From NCBI GenBank assembly GCA_947479085.1, contig CANJYB010000020.1, positions 1 to 64,000 on the forward strand: DNA of 64,000 nt, written 5' to 3'. This DNA comes from Bacteroidota bacterium (lineage in GTDB: Bacteria; Bacteroidota; Bacteroidia; 2-12-FULL-35-15). Below, piece by piece: positions 54,126-62,189 of the stretch (within the stretch, counting starts at the first letter, position 1; each line of letters opens with the position of its first letter). The notes below the pieces were generated by a model. It was not told the DNA's origin. It did not search any database and saw only the letters and a program-made list of their open reading frames with translations. The position numbers and the translations under genes are program-made.

Positions 54126-54376
54126 CCTCCATTTCTACTTTTCCTTTAAGAAAAAGTATCTTTTATTACAGGAAGAATTGTTTTTCTTAAAGAGAGACAA
54201 GGTTTTCTTTAAGAAAAAATACTTTTCTTAAAGAATAAGTAGTTTTTCTTAAAGAATCTTTTCATTTTCTTAAAGCGAAAACAGGTTTTCTTATTAAGAA
54301 TCTAGTTTTTCTTAAAGAAAAAATACTTTTCTTAAAGAAAATCTACCTTTTCTTAAAGAAAAAGTAGAAATGGAGG
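54126..54376. repeat. Tandem 21-bp palindrome array bounded by a 25-bp inverted repeat
   Basis: A core TTTCTTAAAGAAA (or CTTTAAG) is centred every ~21 bp: cores begin at 54144, 54186, 54207, 54227, 54248, 54269, 54290, 54311, 54331 and 54352, with one decayed position near 54165. The outermost 25 bases on each side (54126-54150, starting CCTCCATTTCTACTTTTC, and 54352-54376) are inverse copies with a single mismatch, so the whole 251-bp block is bounded symmetrically. No gene is present in the rest of the 573-bp gap (53917-54489). Confidence 0.93.
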
Positions 54377-54489
54377 AAAACAACGGGAACAAAAGAGGAA
54401 ATGGAAAAATAATGGATTAAAAAAATACAATTGCAAGTGCTAATTATCAATAAATTAATGTTAAAACTAACCAATAAAACCATAAAACA

Positions 54490-55164
54490 ATGACACAACT
54501 ATCTTACAAAATTATGAGGTATAACGTTTTTGTAAATTCGTTTATTCCTTTTGTTACCACACCTGCCGGTATAGCCCGGTATGGTTTATCTGCCACACAG
54601 GTGGCTTCGTTAACCGCTTTTTTAATTGAGTGGAATCTTAAGTATGCCGCTTATGTAGACCCGCTAACGCATGGGGCAATAACCGTAGATGCCATTAACG
54701 CAGCCTATAATGAAGGGTACGCGCTAACACAAGGCGTACGTTCAACTATTAAAAACGATAACACTATTACATTAACCAGTGAGGAAAGGGCCATTTGCAA
54801 TATCAAACGGCCGGACACCAACTACACAGCTGCAGGAGTTCCAAAATTTGCACCTGCACTTACCTGCATTTTGCAAACTTCGTTGATGATGAAACTGATT
54901 GCAGTAAGTACAGAAAATCCCTTTAAAAAAGGCAAAGAAAAAGGCATTGCTGCTATAGGATTAAAAATGGCCATAGTGGGTATTGGTTCGGCACCACCCA
55001 CTGCTGCAGATTATGTAAGGCAGGAAGACGAAACCACCACAGATTTTGAAATGCTGTTTACCGCTGCCCAGGCGGGCAAGGTGGTGTACATCATTGCGTT
55101 TTACCTTAACAGCCGAAACCAGGCCGGCCCGGATGGTATTCCTTGTGTTGTTACTATTATATAA
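54490..55164 (+). CDS. Unknown 224-residue protein downstream of the palindrome array
   Basis: No family recognised with certainty. No signal peptide. Alternating helical and Thr/Ala-rich segments (LSATQVASLTAFLIEWNLKY; ITLTSEERAICNIKRPDTNY) and an end that looks like a small beta-sandwich (AGKVVYIIAFYLNSRNQAGP). Similar unnamed proteins of 200-250 residues that end in a YLNxRxxxGP pattern occur in many Bacteroidota, as I recall. It is flanked by the palindrome array upstream and a terminator downstream, hence monocistronic. Confidence 0.7.
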   Translation: MTQLSYKIMRYNVFVNSFIPFVTTPAGIARYGLSATQVASLTAFLIEWNLKYAAYVDPLTHGAITVDAINAAYNEGYALTQGVRSTIKNDNTITLTSEERAICNIKRPDTNYTAAGVPKFAPALTCILQTSLMMKLIAVSTENPFKKGKEKGIAAIGLKMAIVGIGSAPPTAADYVRQEDETTTDFEMLFTAAQAGKVVYIIAFYLNSRNQAGPDGIPCVVTII

Positions 55165-55187
55165 GTAACAGTGTTTAAATTAAAAAA

Positions 55188-55222
55188 GTCCAAAGCGGGT
55201 GAATGCCTGCTTTGGGCTTTTT
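55188..55222. terminator. Bidirectional terminator after the 224-residue gene
   Basis: GTCCAAAGCGGG (55188-55199) pairs with CCTGCTTTGGGC (55206-55217) with G-T wobbles, preceded by AAAAAA and followed by TTTTT. It lies between convergent genes. Confidence 0.88.
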
Positions 55223-55276
55223 GTTTTTTGGGGAGGGGAAGTGGCTTAATTAAAGATAAGCGCTTTAATTAAAGAG

Positions 55277-56650
55277 TTAATTATTTTCTAAAAACTCCTT
55301 ATACCACCATCCGGATTGTTTTATTGTCCGCTGCTGAGTTTTAAAATCAACATGTATCAATCCAAAGCGTTGGTGGTATCCTTCGGCCCATTCAAAATTA
55401 TCGGTAAGCGACCATACAAAATAACCCTCAATTTTATAACCTTCCTGTTTTGCTTTTAATACCTGTTGCAGATAGGATTGCAAAAAATGTTTCCGGTCGC
55501 TGTCGTTTACTGTATTATTGGTAACTTCATCAGGAAAAGAGGCACCGTTTTCGGTTACTATTATCTTTTTTATTCCGGGATAATCATGGTACTTTTTTAC
55601 CATTTCATAAATCGCTTCCGGGTACACTTCCCAGTCCATCTGGGTATAATATACCTTTCGTTTATCAGCAGGAATAAGCTTTGCATTTAAAAACGGAATG
55701 TAATAACTATGAGCAACCACTTCGCGGGTGTAATTTTGAATGCCTATAAAATCAAAATCAACCTTCATCATCTCCTCGTCTCCTTTAAGAATATATTTTT
55801 TAATTCGCCTTAAAAACGGAATGGTTTCCATCGGGTAACCCAGACCCAGCGAAGGTTCTATGAAAGCTCTGTTCAGCAAGGCATCAATTTTATTTGCAGC
55901 CATCCTGTCTTTTGCCGAAGCAGAATAAGGAGTAACATACGAACAGGAAAAAGTAGTGCCTACCTGTAAATCCGGATTAATTTGTTTGATGGTATTGAAC
56001 CCGACAGCCTGGCAAAGCACTGCATGGTGCATGGCGGATAAAAAACTGGAAATTCCTTTACGGCCCGGGGCATGCACACCGAGAAAATATCCCGCACCGG
56101 TAAACACCATTGGTTCATTCAACACCATCCAATACTTTACTTTATGCTGAAAAGCACGGATACATATTTCTACATATTCACGAAACCAATCTAATATTTC
56201 CCTGTTGGTCCATCCGCCTTTCTTTTCCAGTTCCAGTGGCAGGTCCCAGTGGTAAAGCGTAATCCACGGTTGGATACCGAATTCCAAACAGGTATCAATT
56301 ACCTTATGATAATAATCTATCCCCGCCTGGTTAACTTTCCCCGTTCCGTTTGGCAGTATCCTGGCCCATGATATAGATAACCTGAAATTTGGTATTCCTA
56401 ATTGTTTGGCAAGCTCAATGTCTTTTCGGTAATTATTATAAAAATCGCAAGCTACAGCGGGAGATTCATTTTTATAAATTTTATTTTTTCGGGTAGCAAA
56501 TTGATCCCAGATAGAAAGTCCTTTTCCATCCTCGTTATAAGCTCCCTCTGTTTGTAAAGCAGAAGAAGATACCCCCCAGGCAAAATCTTCCCCGAAGTCT
56601 TTTTTGTTATAATCAATGGATGGGTGGTGATTACTTTTTTTGTGCGTCAT
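55277..56650 (-). CDS. Glycoside hydrolase family 1 beta-glucosidase
   Basis: 457 residues covering a full GH1 barrel. FAWGVSSSALQTEGAYNEDG near the start, NFRLSISWARILPNG, acid/base Glu in YWMVLNEPMVF (~residue 178), nucleophile Glu in IIVTENGASFPD (~365), and WSLTDNFEWAEGYHQRFGL at the end. Retaining hydrolysis of beta-glucosides or beta-galactosides; no signal peptide, so cytoplasmic. It follows a glycosyltransferase and an LpxH-like gene on the same strand, with a palindrome in the 60-bp gap. Confidence 0.93.
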   Translation of the reverse strand: MTHKKSNHHPSIDYNKKDFGEDFAWGVSSSALQTEGAYNEDGKGLSIWDQFATRKNKIYKNESPAVACDFYNNYRKDIELAKQLGIPNFRLSISWARILPNGTGKVNQAGIDYYHKVIDTCLEFGIQPWITLYHWDLPLELEKKGGWTNREILDWFREYVEICIRAFQHKVKYWMVLNEPMVFTGAGYFLGVHAPGRKGISSFLSAMHHAVLCQAVGFNTIKQINPDLQVGTTFSCSYVTPYSASAKDRMAANKIDALLNRAFIEPSLGLGYPMETIPFLRRIKKYILKGDEEMMKVDFDFIGIQNYTREVVAHSYYIPFLNAKLIPADKRKVYYTQMDWEVYPEAIYEMVKKYHDYPGIKKIIVTENGASFPDEVTNNTVNDSDRKHFLQSYLQQVLKAKQEGYKIEGYFVWSLTDNFEWAEGYHQRFGLIHVDFKTQQRTIKQSGWWYKEFLENN

Positions 56651-56658
56651 ACTTTAAT

Positions 56659-56691
56659 AAACCTTCAAGGTTTTGAAAACCTTGAAGGTTT
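56659..56691. repeat. Perfect 16-bp-arm palindrome between glycosyltransferase and GH1 genes
   Basis: AAACCTTCAAGGTTTT and its exact complement around a single central G. This recurrent Bacteroidota-style palindrome might attenuate read-through into the GH1 gene. Confidence 0.85.
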
Positions 56692-56710
56692 CGCATTATG
56701 GTGAAGTAAT

Positions 56711-57751
56711 TTATTGAAACATATTATAATGATGCGATTCAAAGTCAGTTTCTATTATGTTTTTACCCGCATGATTTTCAACAATGGTATCAATAATTTT
56801 TTTTGTGACATCAGGATAATTAACATGTACAATTTTATTATCGCTTAACCAATCGCTTATCTTATCCCTGTTTTTTTTATTTAATTTCTTTATCACCGGA
56901 ACACCCATGCTTTTAAGCATTGTTGCATTGCACTGTTGTTCATATTGTGTTTTCATCGGAATTACCAAAAGTTTTTTCCTCATAAATAACGCCTCACTGG
57001 TAGTGCCAAACCCTGCATTACACAATACCCCGGCTGACGAAGCCATGCTTTCTAAAAACAGGTCTTTATCAATAGGCATCAGTGTTATGTTTTTTACTTT
57101 GTATTTTTTATCATTGTGTTTCGAAAACACTTCCCATCGTATGTACTTGAATTTTTTCAAATTTTTGATGATTCTTTCATCGTCATAAGACGGCAGGTAC
57201 ACCGTGTAATGCCCTTTATTAGTTGGCTTTATTTCCCTTACTTCTTTTCTTATTATTGGCGTATAAATATTTTTATCGAGGCTTTTAAAATGATAACCGT
57301 AATTATAATTAGTGGGTGCATAGTTTTTTAATACCAGTTTCCCCAGTAAATCTTTCTTTTTGGGTTGAGGTGCTAGCGGATGCAAAGTGGCTACCTGGTT
57401 GCTTAAACCAATACATGGTTTCTTGGCCCGAATTGCAGCCCAGCACGAAACAGGTTCGAAATCGCTTATTATCAAATCGTACTTTTTTACATCCAGCGAT
57501 TTTATTTCTTTAAACAGTTTCCTGGAATTCATTTTCCAGTAGGTCTTCCAGATATCTACCCCTCCCTGCTTACCAAAAATAAAAGAAAGACCATTGAATT
57601 TATATTTCACCTTAAAAGGCAATTCAATATCACTCTGTATTCCACTCACCAGGATATCTACTTCTCCCTTTTTCTGTAAATAAGGAATTATTTCAATGGC
57701 CCTGGTAATGTGTCCGTTGCCGGTTCCCTGCACTGCATATAGTATCTTCAT
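56711..57751 (-). CDS. UDP-glycosyltransferase-like protein (GT-B, MGT/MurG-related)
   Basis: 346 residues starting MKILYAVQGTGNGHITRAIEI, the N-terminal GT-B loop with the conserved GxGHxxR. The C-terminal acceptor/donor block is ASSAGVLCNAGFGTTSEALF, then LLVIPMKTQYEQQCNA, as in MurG/macroside-type enzymes. It transfers a sugar to an unknown acceptor, probably a lipid given the LpxH-like neighbour 13 bases upstream. Soluble, membrane-associated by family. Confidence 0.82.
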   Translation of the reverse strand: MKILYAVQGTGNGHITRAIEIIPYLQKKGEVDILVSGIQSDIELPFKVKYKFNGLSFIFGKQGGVDIWKTYWKMNSRKLFKEIKSLDVKKYDLIISDFEPVSCWAAIRAKKPCIGLSNQVATLHPLAPQPKKKDLLGKLVLKNYAPTNYNYGYHFKSLDKNIYTPIIRKEVREIKPTNKGHYTVYLPSYDDERIIKNLKKFKYIRWEVFSKHNDKKYKVKNITLMPIDKDLFLESMASSAGVLCNAGFGTTSEALFMRKKLLVIPMKTQYEQQCNATMLKSMGVPVIKKLNKKNRDKISDWLSDNKIVHVNYPDVTKKIIDTIVENHAGKNIIETDFESHHYNMFQ

Positions 57752-57764
57752 CTTCTTTATATTG

Positions 57765-58625
57765 TTACACTGCTATTTTAAAGTCGCCCAGCATCTGGTT
57801 AAATATTTCTTTATCGCTAAGCATCATTAACTTGTCTTCCTCTTCCGGTTCATCCTGTTCAAAATCTTTTTCGTTGTAATGAAACAGTTTCCATTCCCCA
57901 TCATTATATTCCAATGATGTCAGGTTCTCAATCCAATCTCCCGAGTTTAAATATTCCACCTGTCCTTTTTCAGTTTTTATTGTTTTCATTTCAGGATGAT
58001 GAATGTGCCCGCACAAAACGTAATCGTAACCATTGTTAATAGCAATATCAGCCGTAGTAGTTTCAAAATCGTTAAGGAATTTCACAGCAGACTTCACACT
58101 GTTTTTAATGGTTTTTGACAAAGAAATTTTTTCCCGTCCCATTTTTACAGAAAGCCAGTTACAAAATGTATTAATATGAATCAACAGGTCATAACCTTGC
58201 GAACCAAGTTTAGCAAGCCATTTGGAATGCTTCATAGTTACATCAAAAACATCCCCATGAAATATCCATGTTTTTTTTCCGTTCAGTTCAAGTAACAGTT
58301 TGTTATCAATTACTAACGAGCCCATTTTGAACCCCGCAAACTTTCGTAACATTTCGTCATGATTGCCCGTAATGTAATATACTTTTACGCCTTTGCTCAC
58401 CCATTTTATAAGCTTGTTTATTACTCTCATGTGCGATTCCGGCCAGTATCTTTTGCTGAATTGCCACATGTCAATGATATCCCCGTTTAACACCACCATC
58501 TTTGGTTTAACACTTTTCAAATATTTGAGCAGTTCTTTGGCATGGCAACCATATGTCCCCAAATGAACATCAGAAATTACAAGGATGTCCACCTTTCTTT
58601 TTTTTGTTTTAATTTTTGTTTCCAT
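57765..58625 (-). CDS. LpxH-like UDP-2,3-diacylglucosamine diphosphatase family phosphoesterase
   Basis: 286 residues with the calcineurin-type motifs VISDVHLGTYG, NGDIIDMWQFSKRYWP, ITGNHDEML, HGDVFD and CGHIHHPEMK. The FSKRYWPES spacing and the late GDWIENLTSLEY block match the UDP-2,3-diacylglucosamine diphosphatase family of Bacteroidota. The acidic C-terminal extension (EQDEPEEEDKLMML) is variable. It is first in an operon with a glycosyltransferase and GH1 gene, suggesting surface glycolipid work rather than core lipid A; that is inference. Start ATG at 58625. Confidence 0.82.
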   Translation of the reverse strand: METKIKTKKRKVDILVISDVHLGTYGCHAKELLKYLKSVKPKMVVLNGDIIDMWQFSKRYWPESHMRVINKLIKWVSKGVKVYYITGNHDEMLRKFAGFKMGSLVIDNKLLLELNGKKTWIFHGDVFDVTMKHSKWLAKLGSQGYDLLIHINTFCNWLSVKMGREKISLSKTIKNSVKSAVKFLNDFETTTADIAINNGYDYVLCGHIHHPEMKTIKTEKGQVEYLNSGDWIENLTSLEYNDGEWKLFHYNEKDFEQDEPEEEDKLMMLSDKEIFNQMLGDFKIAV

Positions 58626-58962
58626 AACTATTTAATTTTCTCGATTTAAAAACAGAATATAATCCGGATTCGTTTATTAATAATATACCAACAATAGAAC
58701 TATTTATATATTGAACGAAGGAAAACAAACGAAGCTTGTTTAATAAAAACAAGGAAAATAGAAGGGTCAGTGAAATTTTGAAGAATTGTCTACGTGAAAT
58801 CGTATTTGGGTTATAATTCAATCAAAATTATTTGTTACAAAATTAGTCCCGCTATAAGAAGTAAAAATTAAGTTTAAATGAAGTTTAAGTTACCAAAAAT
58901 CAGTTATTAACAGGCAGGATAAGGAGTGAAGAGAATTTTTATGATGAATTTTCGTTTCGGTT
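58626..58962. other. 337-bp gap upstream of the LpxH-like gene
   Basis: CAAAATTA occurs on the plus strand at 58823-58830 and 58838-58845, i.e. TAATTTTG on the minus strand, possible -7 elements for the operon, but ~200 bases from its start. The 70-codon ORF here (TTG start) is AT-rich filler in my view. Nothing else is seen. Confidence 0.3.
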
Positions 58963-59240
58963 TTATACTTTCAATCCCAACACACATACATCATCCACCT
59001 GCTCTAAATGCCCTTTCCAGTCAATAAATGTTTGTCTTATCTGCTGTTTTTGGTAATCAACAGGATGTTGAATTAACTTCAATAGCAAGTTTTTTAATTG
59101 CGGGTATTTATATTTCTTTCCTTTAGGCCCGCCAAACTGGTCAGCATATCCGTCAGAAAAAATATAAACCATATCTCCTGTTTGCAATTCAATAGAGTGA
59201 TTAGTAAATGATACCGAAAGTGTACCTCCATTTTTTATTA
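58963..59240 (-). pseudogene. C-terminal remnant of a SpoIIE/PP2C-type serine phosphatase
   Basis: The frame reads FTNHSIELQTGDMVYIFSDG, then YADQFGGPKGKKYKYPQLKN and ends VDDVCVLGLKV. This is the last ~85 residues of the TPR/sensor-SpoIIE phosphatase family common in Bacteroidota. All upstream parts (sensor, helical linker, first metal motifs) are missing. The recognisable frame ends near 59225-59240, where a plus-strand fragment begins. It cannot be functional as a phosphatase. Confidence 0.72.
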
Positions 59241-59605
59241 ATGGCGAGGTAACAGATACAGTTTATCCAGTTTATTATGTTACAGCCCAATTAAAAACCA
59301 ATAAGGATTTTATTTGTCTTATTTATGAAATGCAATATAATATAGGTTCAGGCAATCCGAATGCAGAAAAATATGTATGCACGTTAACAAAGACAGGAAA
59401 ATTGATTGATAAACTATTGGTTGCTTCTGCCAACTATTCAGGCACCGGAATTTTGACCGAAAGTTTTCGGGTTCCCTGGTTTCCGGATGTACAAAGTAAA
59501 ATAAGTAAAGACCTCATTATTATTACCACCGAGAGTGGTGATGTAAAAGGCCATTATCAGCTGAATACAAAAGGGAATTTTATTAAAAAGAAATCTAATC
59601 AATAG
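59201..59605 (+). pseudogene. 5'-truncated gene, unknown secreted-type protein
   Basis: An open frame runs from 59201 (after a TGA at 59198) to 59605 without a start codon before the ATG at 59330. The upstream portion reads FFINGEVTDTVYPVYYVTAQ and LKTNKDFICLIYEMQ, convincing protein-like sequence that runs smoothly into the track ORF. The end is DVKGHYQLNTKGNFIKKKSN. It looks like the C-terminal ~130 residues of a larger beta-propeller-like or exported protein whose 5' end is lost. If ATG 59330 is used, a 91-residue product could still be made. Family not recognised. Confidence 0.6.
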
Positions 59606-59651
59606 TATTAGCGGCTGCTTTGCTGTTTATTTCCTTATTGTTAATTCCATT

Positions 59652-59729
59652 CTCACATTCCCTTACCATTTTCTTTACATAATATTAATATACCCTTAAC
59701 ATTCTATTTCGGTGATGGAGATACTTTTG
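59652..59729 (+). promoter_or_regulatory. Candidate Pho box and -7 element for the porin gene
   Basis: Hexamers on an 11-bp pitch: CTCACA (59652), TTACCA (59663), TTTACA (59674), TTAATA (59685) and TTAACA (59696). The last starts 26 bp before the -7 element TACTTTTG (59722-59729). The arrangement is the same as upstream of pstS and pstC. Confidence 0.7.
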
Positions 59730-59767
59730 TCCCGAACAAAAAATTTATTAACTCAAAATTTACAGGA

Positions 59768-61081
59768 ATGAACAAAAAAAGAAACCTTATTTTAACCATT
59801 GCAGGAGCAATGTTAATTTTATGTGCCAACACCATGTCGCTGAAAGCACAGGAAACACAAGAGCAACCAATAGATACATTGGCCAAAACAGTTGCCAACA
59901 TTACTGACGAGTTGAGCAAAATGAAAAGACTTAAAATAACAGGTTATATTCAACCGCAGTGGCAATATATTGATTCTGCAGGAGCACCTTCGGCAGCCGG
60001 TGGAGATTTCAGTAATGGAACAAACAAATACTTCAGCCGTTTTATGATGAGAAGAGGTCGTTTTAAATTTACCTATACCTATAAAAATGCAGAGATGGTA
60101 ATTAACACCGATGCTACTGAAAAAGGTTTGTTCATGAGAGAAACCTTTGTAAGAGTTACCGATACCTGGTTAAATATGTTCAGCCTTACAGCAGGTTTGT
60201 TACAAGACCAGTTTGGTTTTGAGTTAACACAATCTTCCAGTGTGAGAGAAACACCGGAACGTGCACGCTTTAACGGAGCGTTGTTTCCAACGGAGCGTGA
60301 CCTTGGTGTATTTGGTACCATGCAGTTTCCAAAAACTTCTCCATTATATGGTTTAAAACTGGATGTGGCTGCCATGAATGGTTCGGCAGGTGTTACCCCG
60401 GAGTTCGACAGTCATAAAGATTTTACAGGCCGTTTGCAATATGCTAAAACAACAAAGAATGAAAAACTTCAATATGCATTTGCAGTATCTTACTATGACG
60501 GAGGTTACCGAGTAGGAAACGTAAAAGATTACAACTTTAAAACATTGTCAAACGGAGATGTTGGATTTGATTATGCTCCAGATACAGCTAACTATGACCG
60601 CAAAGCAAAAAGAAATTATATGGGAGCAGATTTTCAGGTTACACTTGATTGGCCTGCAGGTTTAACTACCATTCGCGGAGAATACATCCAGGGAGAACAA
60701 CCGGGAGTAGCAGGAAATTCCAACAGTCCTAAAGGAGTTGCTACTGCTGCACTTTACCACCGTAAATTTAACGGAGCTTATTTTTACCTGATTCAAAATA
60801 TCGGGAAATCAAAATTCCAGGTGGTAGCTAAGTACGATTGGTACGACCCTAACACCGAAATTTCGGGAAAACAAATAGGAAAAGCAGGAACCAATACCAC
60901 TAAAAACATCGGGGATATCCGTTTTGATACGTATGGTTTCGGTGTAAATTACCGCCTTCATCAGAATATTAAACTTACCGCATATTATGATTATGTAGTA
61001 AATGAAGGCACTCTTGTAAGCGGATATGCAAGTGATATTAAAGACAATGTGGTTACAGTTCGTATGCAATTCAAATTTTAA
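59768..61081 (+). CDS. Phosphate-selective porin O/P-like outer membrane protein
   Basis: 437 residues: signal peptide (NLILTIAGAMLILCANTMSLKAQ), a short helical coiled segment (TVANITDELSKMKRLK), then a 16-strand-type barrel starting KITGYIQPQWQYIDSAG and ending with the aromatic TVRMQFKF terminus typical of outer-membrane proteins. The family includes OprP/OprO, trimeric anion channels for phosphate and polyphosphate. It lies directly upstream of pstS with a Pho-box-type promoter, consistent with phosphate uptake. Confidence 0.86.
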   Translation: MNKKRNLILTIAGAMLILCANTMSLKAQETQEQPIDTLAKTVANITDELSKMKRLKITGYIQPQWQYIDSAGAPSAAGGDFSNGTNKYFSRFMMRRGRFKFTYTYKNAEMVINTDATEKGLFMRETFVRVTDTWLNMFSLTAGLLQDQFGFELTQSSSVRETPERARFNGALFPTERDLGVFGTMQFPKTSPLYGLKLDVAAMNGSAGVTPEFDSHKDFTGRLQYAKTTKNEKLQYAFAVSYYDGGYRVGNVKDYNFKTLSNGDVGFDYAPDTANYDRKAKRNYMGADFQVTLDWPAGLTTIRGEYIQGEQPGVAGNSNSPKGVATAALYHRKFNGAYFYLIQNIGKSKFQVVAKYDWYDPNTEISGKQIGKAGTNTTKNIGDIRFDTYGFGVNYRLHQNIKLTAYYDYVVNEGTLVSGYASDIKDNVVTVRMQFKF

Positions 61082-61093
61082 GAATCGGTTGAG

Positions 61094-61158
61094 ATAACAC
61101 AGATAACTATATCACAACATTAATTTAACATTCAAAATTCAGGTTGGTACTACTTTTG
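61094..61158 (+). promoter_or_regulatory. Candidate Pho box and -7 element for pstS
   Basis: ATAACA (61094), ATAACT (61103), ACAACA (61114) and TTAACA (61125) are spaced 9, 11 and 11 bp apart. The last starts 26 bp before TACTTTTG (61151-61158), exactly as at the porin promoter. Confidence 0.65.
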
Positions 61159-61190
61159 CCAACGTAAAGAAAAACAAATAAAAAAATAAA

Positions 61191-62006
61191 ATGAAATCAA
61201 AAACAATTCTAATTGCATTAATGGTTTACACAAGTGTAAATTTTGCACAAAAGATTAAAGGAAGTGACACGGTATTGCCCCTTTCACAAAAGGAAGCAGA
61301 AACCTACATGAAAACTAACAAAGCCGCTAAAATAACAGTTACAGGTGGTGGTAGCGGTGTTGGATTAGCAGCATTGGTTGATAATACTACTGACATAGCA
61401 ATGTCATCCAGAAAAATAAAAATGGATGAGAAAATAAAATTGCAGGATGCAGGAAGACCTTACAAAGAAACTATTGTTGCTTACGATGCACTTTCGGTGA
61501 TTGTAAATAACAGTAACAAAGTATCTCAATTAACCCGCGAACAACTGGAAGGAATTTTTACAGGAAAAATAAAAAACTGGAAAGAAGTAGGTGGAGATGA
61601 TATGCAAATGGTGGTTTATTCCCGTGAGTCAAGTTCTGGAACGTTTGAGTTCTTTAAAGAACACGTAATGAACAAAAAGAACTATGCTGCATCTGTATTA
61701 AGTATGCCTGCAACAGGTGCTATTGTTCAGTCAGTAAGTCAAACAAAAGGTGCCATTGGTTACATTGGGTTAGCTTATACTGATAAATCGGTTAAGGATT
61801 TAAAAGTTTCTTACGATGCAGGTAAAACCTACATTGCACCATCCATGGAAACCGCTAAAAATAAAACTTACCCTATTGTACGTCCGTTGTATTACTATTA
61901 TGCAACAGCGGTAGAAAAAGCAGTAAAACCATTTGTTGATTATGTATTATCAGCTGAAGGACAAAAAATTGTGGAGCAGGTAGGTTACGTTCCATTATCC
62001 AAATAA
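61191..62006 (+). CDS. pstS: Phosphate ABC transporter substrate-binding protein
   Basis: 271 residues. Signal peptide (KTILIALMVYTSVNFAQ), then GSDTVLPLSQKEAETYM, GGGSGVGLAALVDNTTDIAMSSRK and the ligand loop VVYSRESSSGTFEFFKEHV. AGAIGYIGLAY-type block reads QTKGAIGYIGLAYTD. The SSSGT and SGVG motifs coordinate phosphate as in PstS. Periplasmic, feeding PstCAB. It has its own Pho-box-type promoter and terminator; short relative to E. coli PstS but usual for the PstS/PBP2-like family. Confidence 0.93.
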   Translation: MKSKTILIALMVYTSVNFAQKIKGSDTVLPLSQKEAETYMKTNKAAKITVTGGGSGVGLAALVDNTTDIAMSSRKIKMDEKIKLQDAGRPYKETIVAYDALSVIVNNSNKVSQLTREQLEGIFTGKIKNWKEVGGDDMQMVVYSRESSSGTFEFFKEHVMNKKNYAASVLSMPATGAIVQSVSQTKGAIGYIGLAYTDKSVKDLKVSYDAGKTYIAPSMETAKNKTYPIVRPLYYYYATAVEKAVKPFVDYVLSAEGQKIVEQVGYVPLSK

Positions 62007-62033
62007 GCTAGTTGTTTAGTTTAGTTTGAAAGA

Positions 62034-62064
62034 ACGCCTCGCAGCAATGTGAGGCGTTTTTTTT
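62034..62064. terminator. Terminator after pstS
   Basis: ACGCCTC (62034-62040) and GAGGCGT (62051-62057) around a 10-base loop, followed by TTTTTTT. It would uncouple pstS from pstC and let pstS be made in excess. Confidence 0.88.
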
Positions 62065-62092
62065 GTTAAAAGAGATTTCAGTACTTTTTCAA

Positions 62093-62159
62093 TTAACATT
62101 AAGTTAACACAACCATAACATAGAACCAACAGCCTCATCCTGCCCGAAAAGTAACTTTG
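62093..62159 (+). promoter_or_regulatory. Candidate Pho box and -7 element for pstCA
   Basis: TTAACA (62093), TTAACA (62104), ATAACA (62115) and CCAACA (62126) are on a strict 11-bp pitch. The last starts 26 bp before the -7 element TAACTTTG (62152-62159), in the place of the -33 box. This is the cleanest of the three. Confidence 0.75.
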
Positions 62160-62189
62160 CGAAGCATTATAAATGATGACGTGTAGAGA

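Noticed and set aside
58609-58821. 70-codon minus-strand ORF with a hydrophobic stretch
   Set aside because: TTG start, overlaps the LpxH-like start by 17 bases, composition of translated AT-rich DNA. A possible promoter at 58823 keeps a small doubt.
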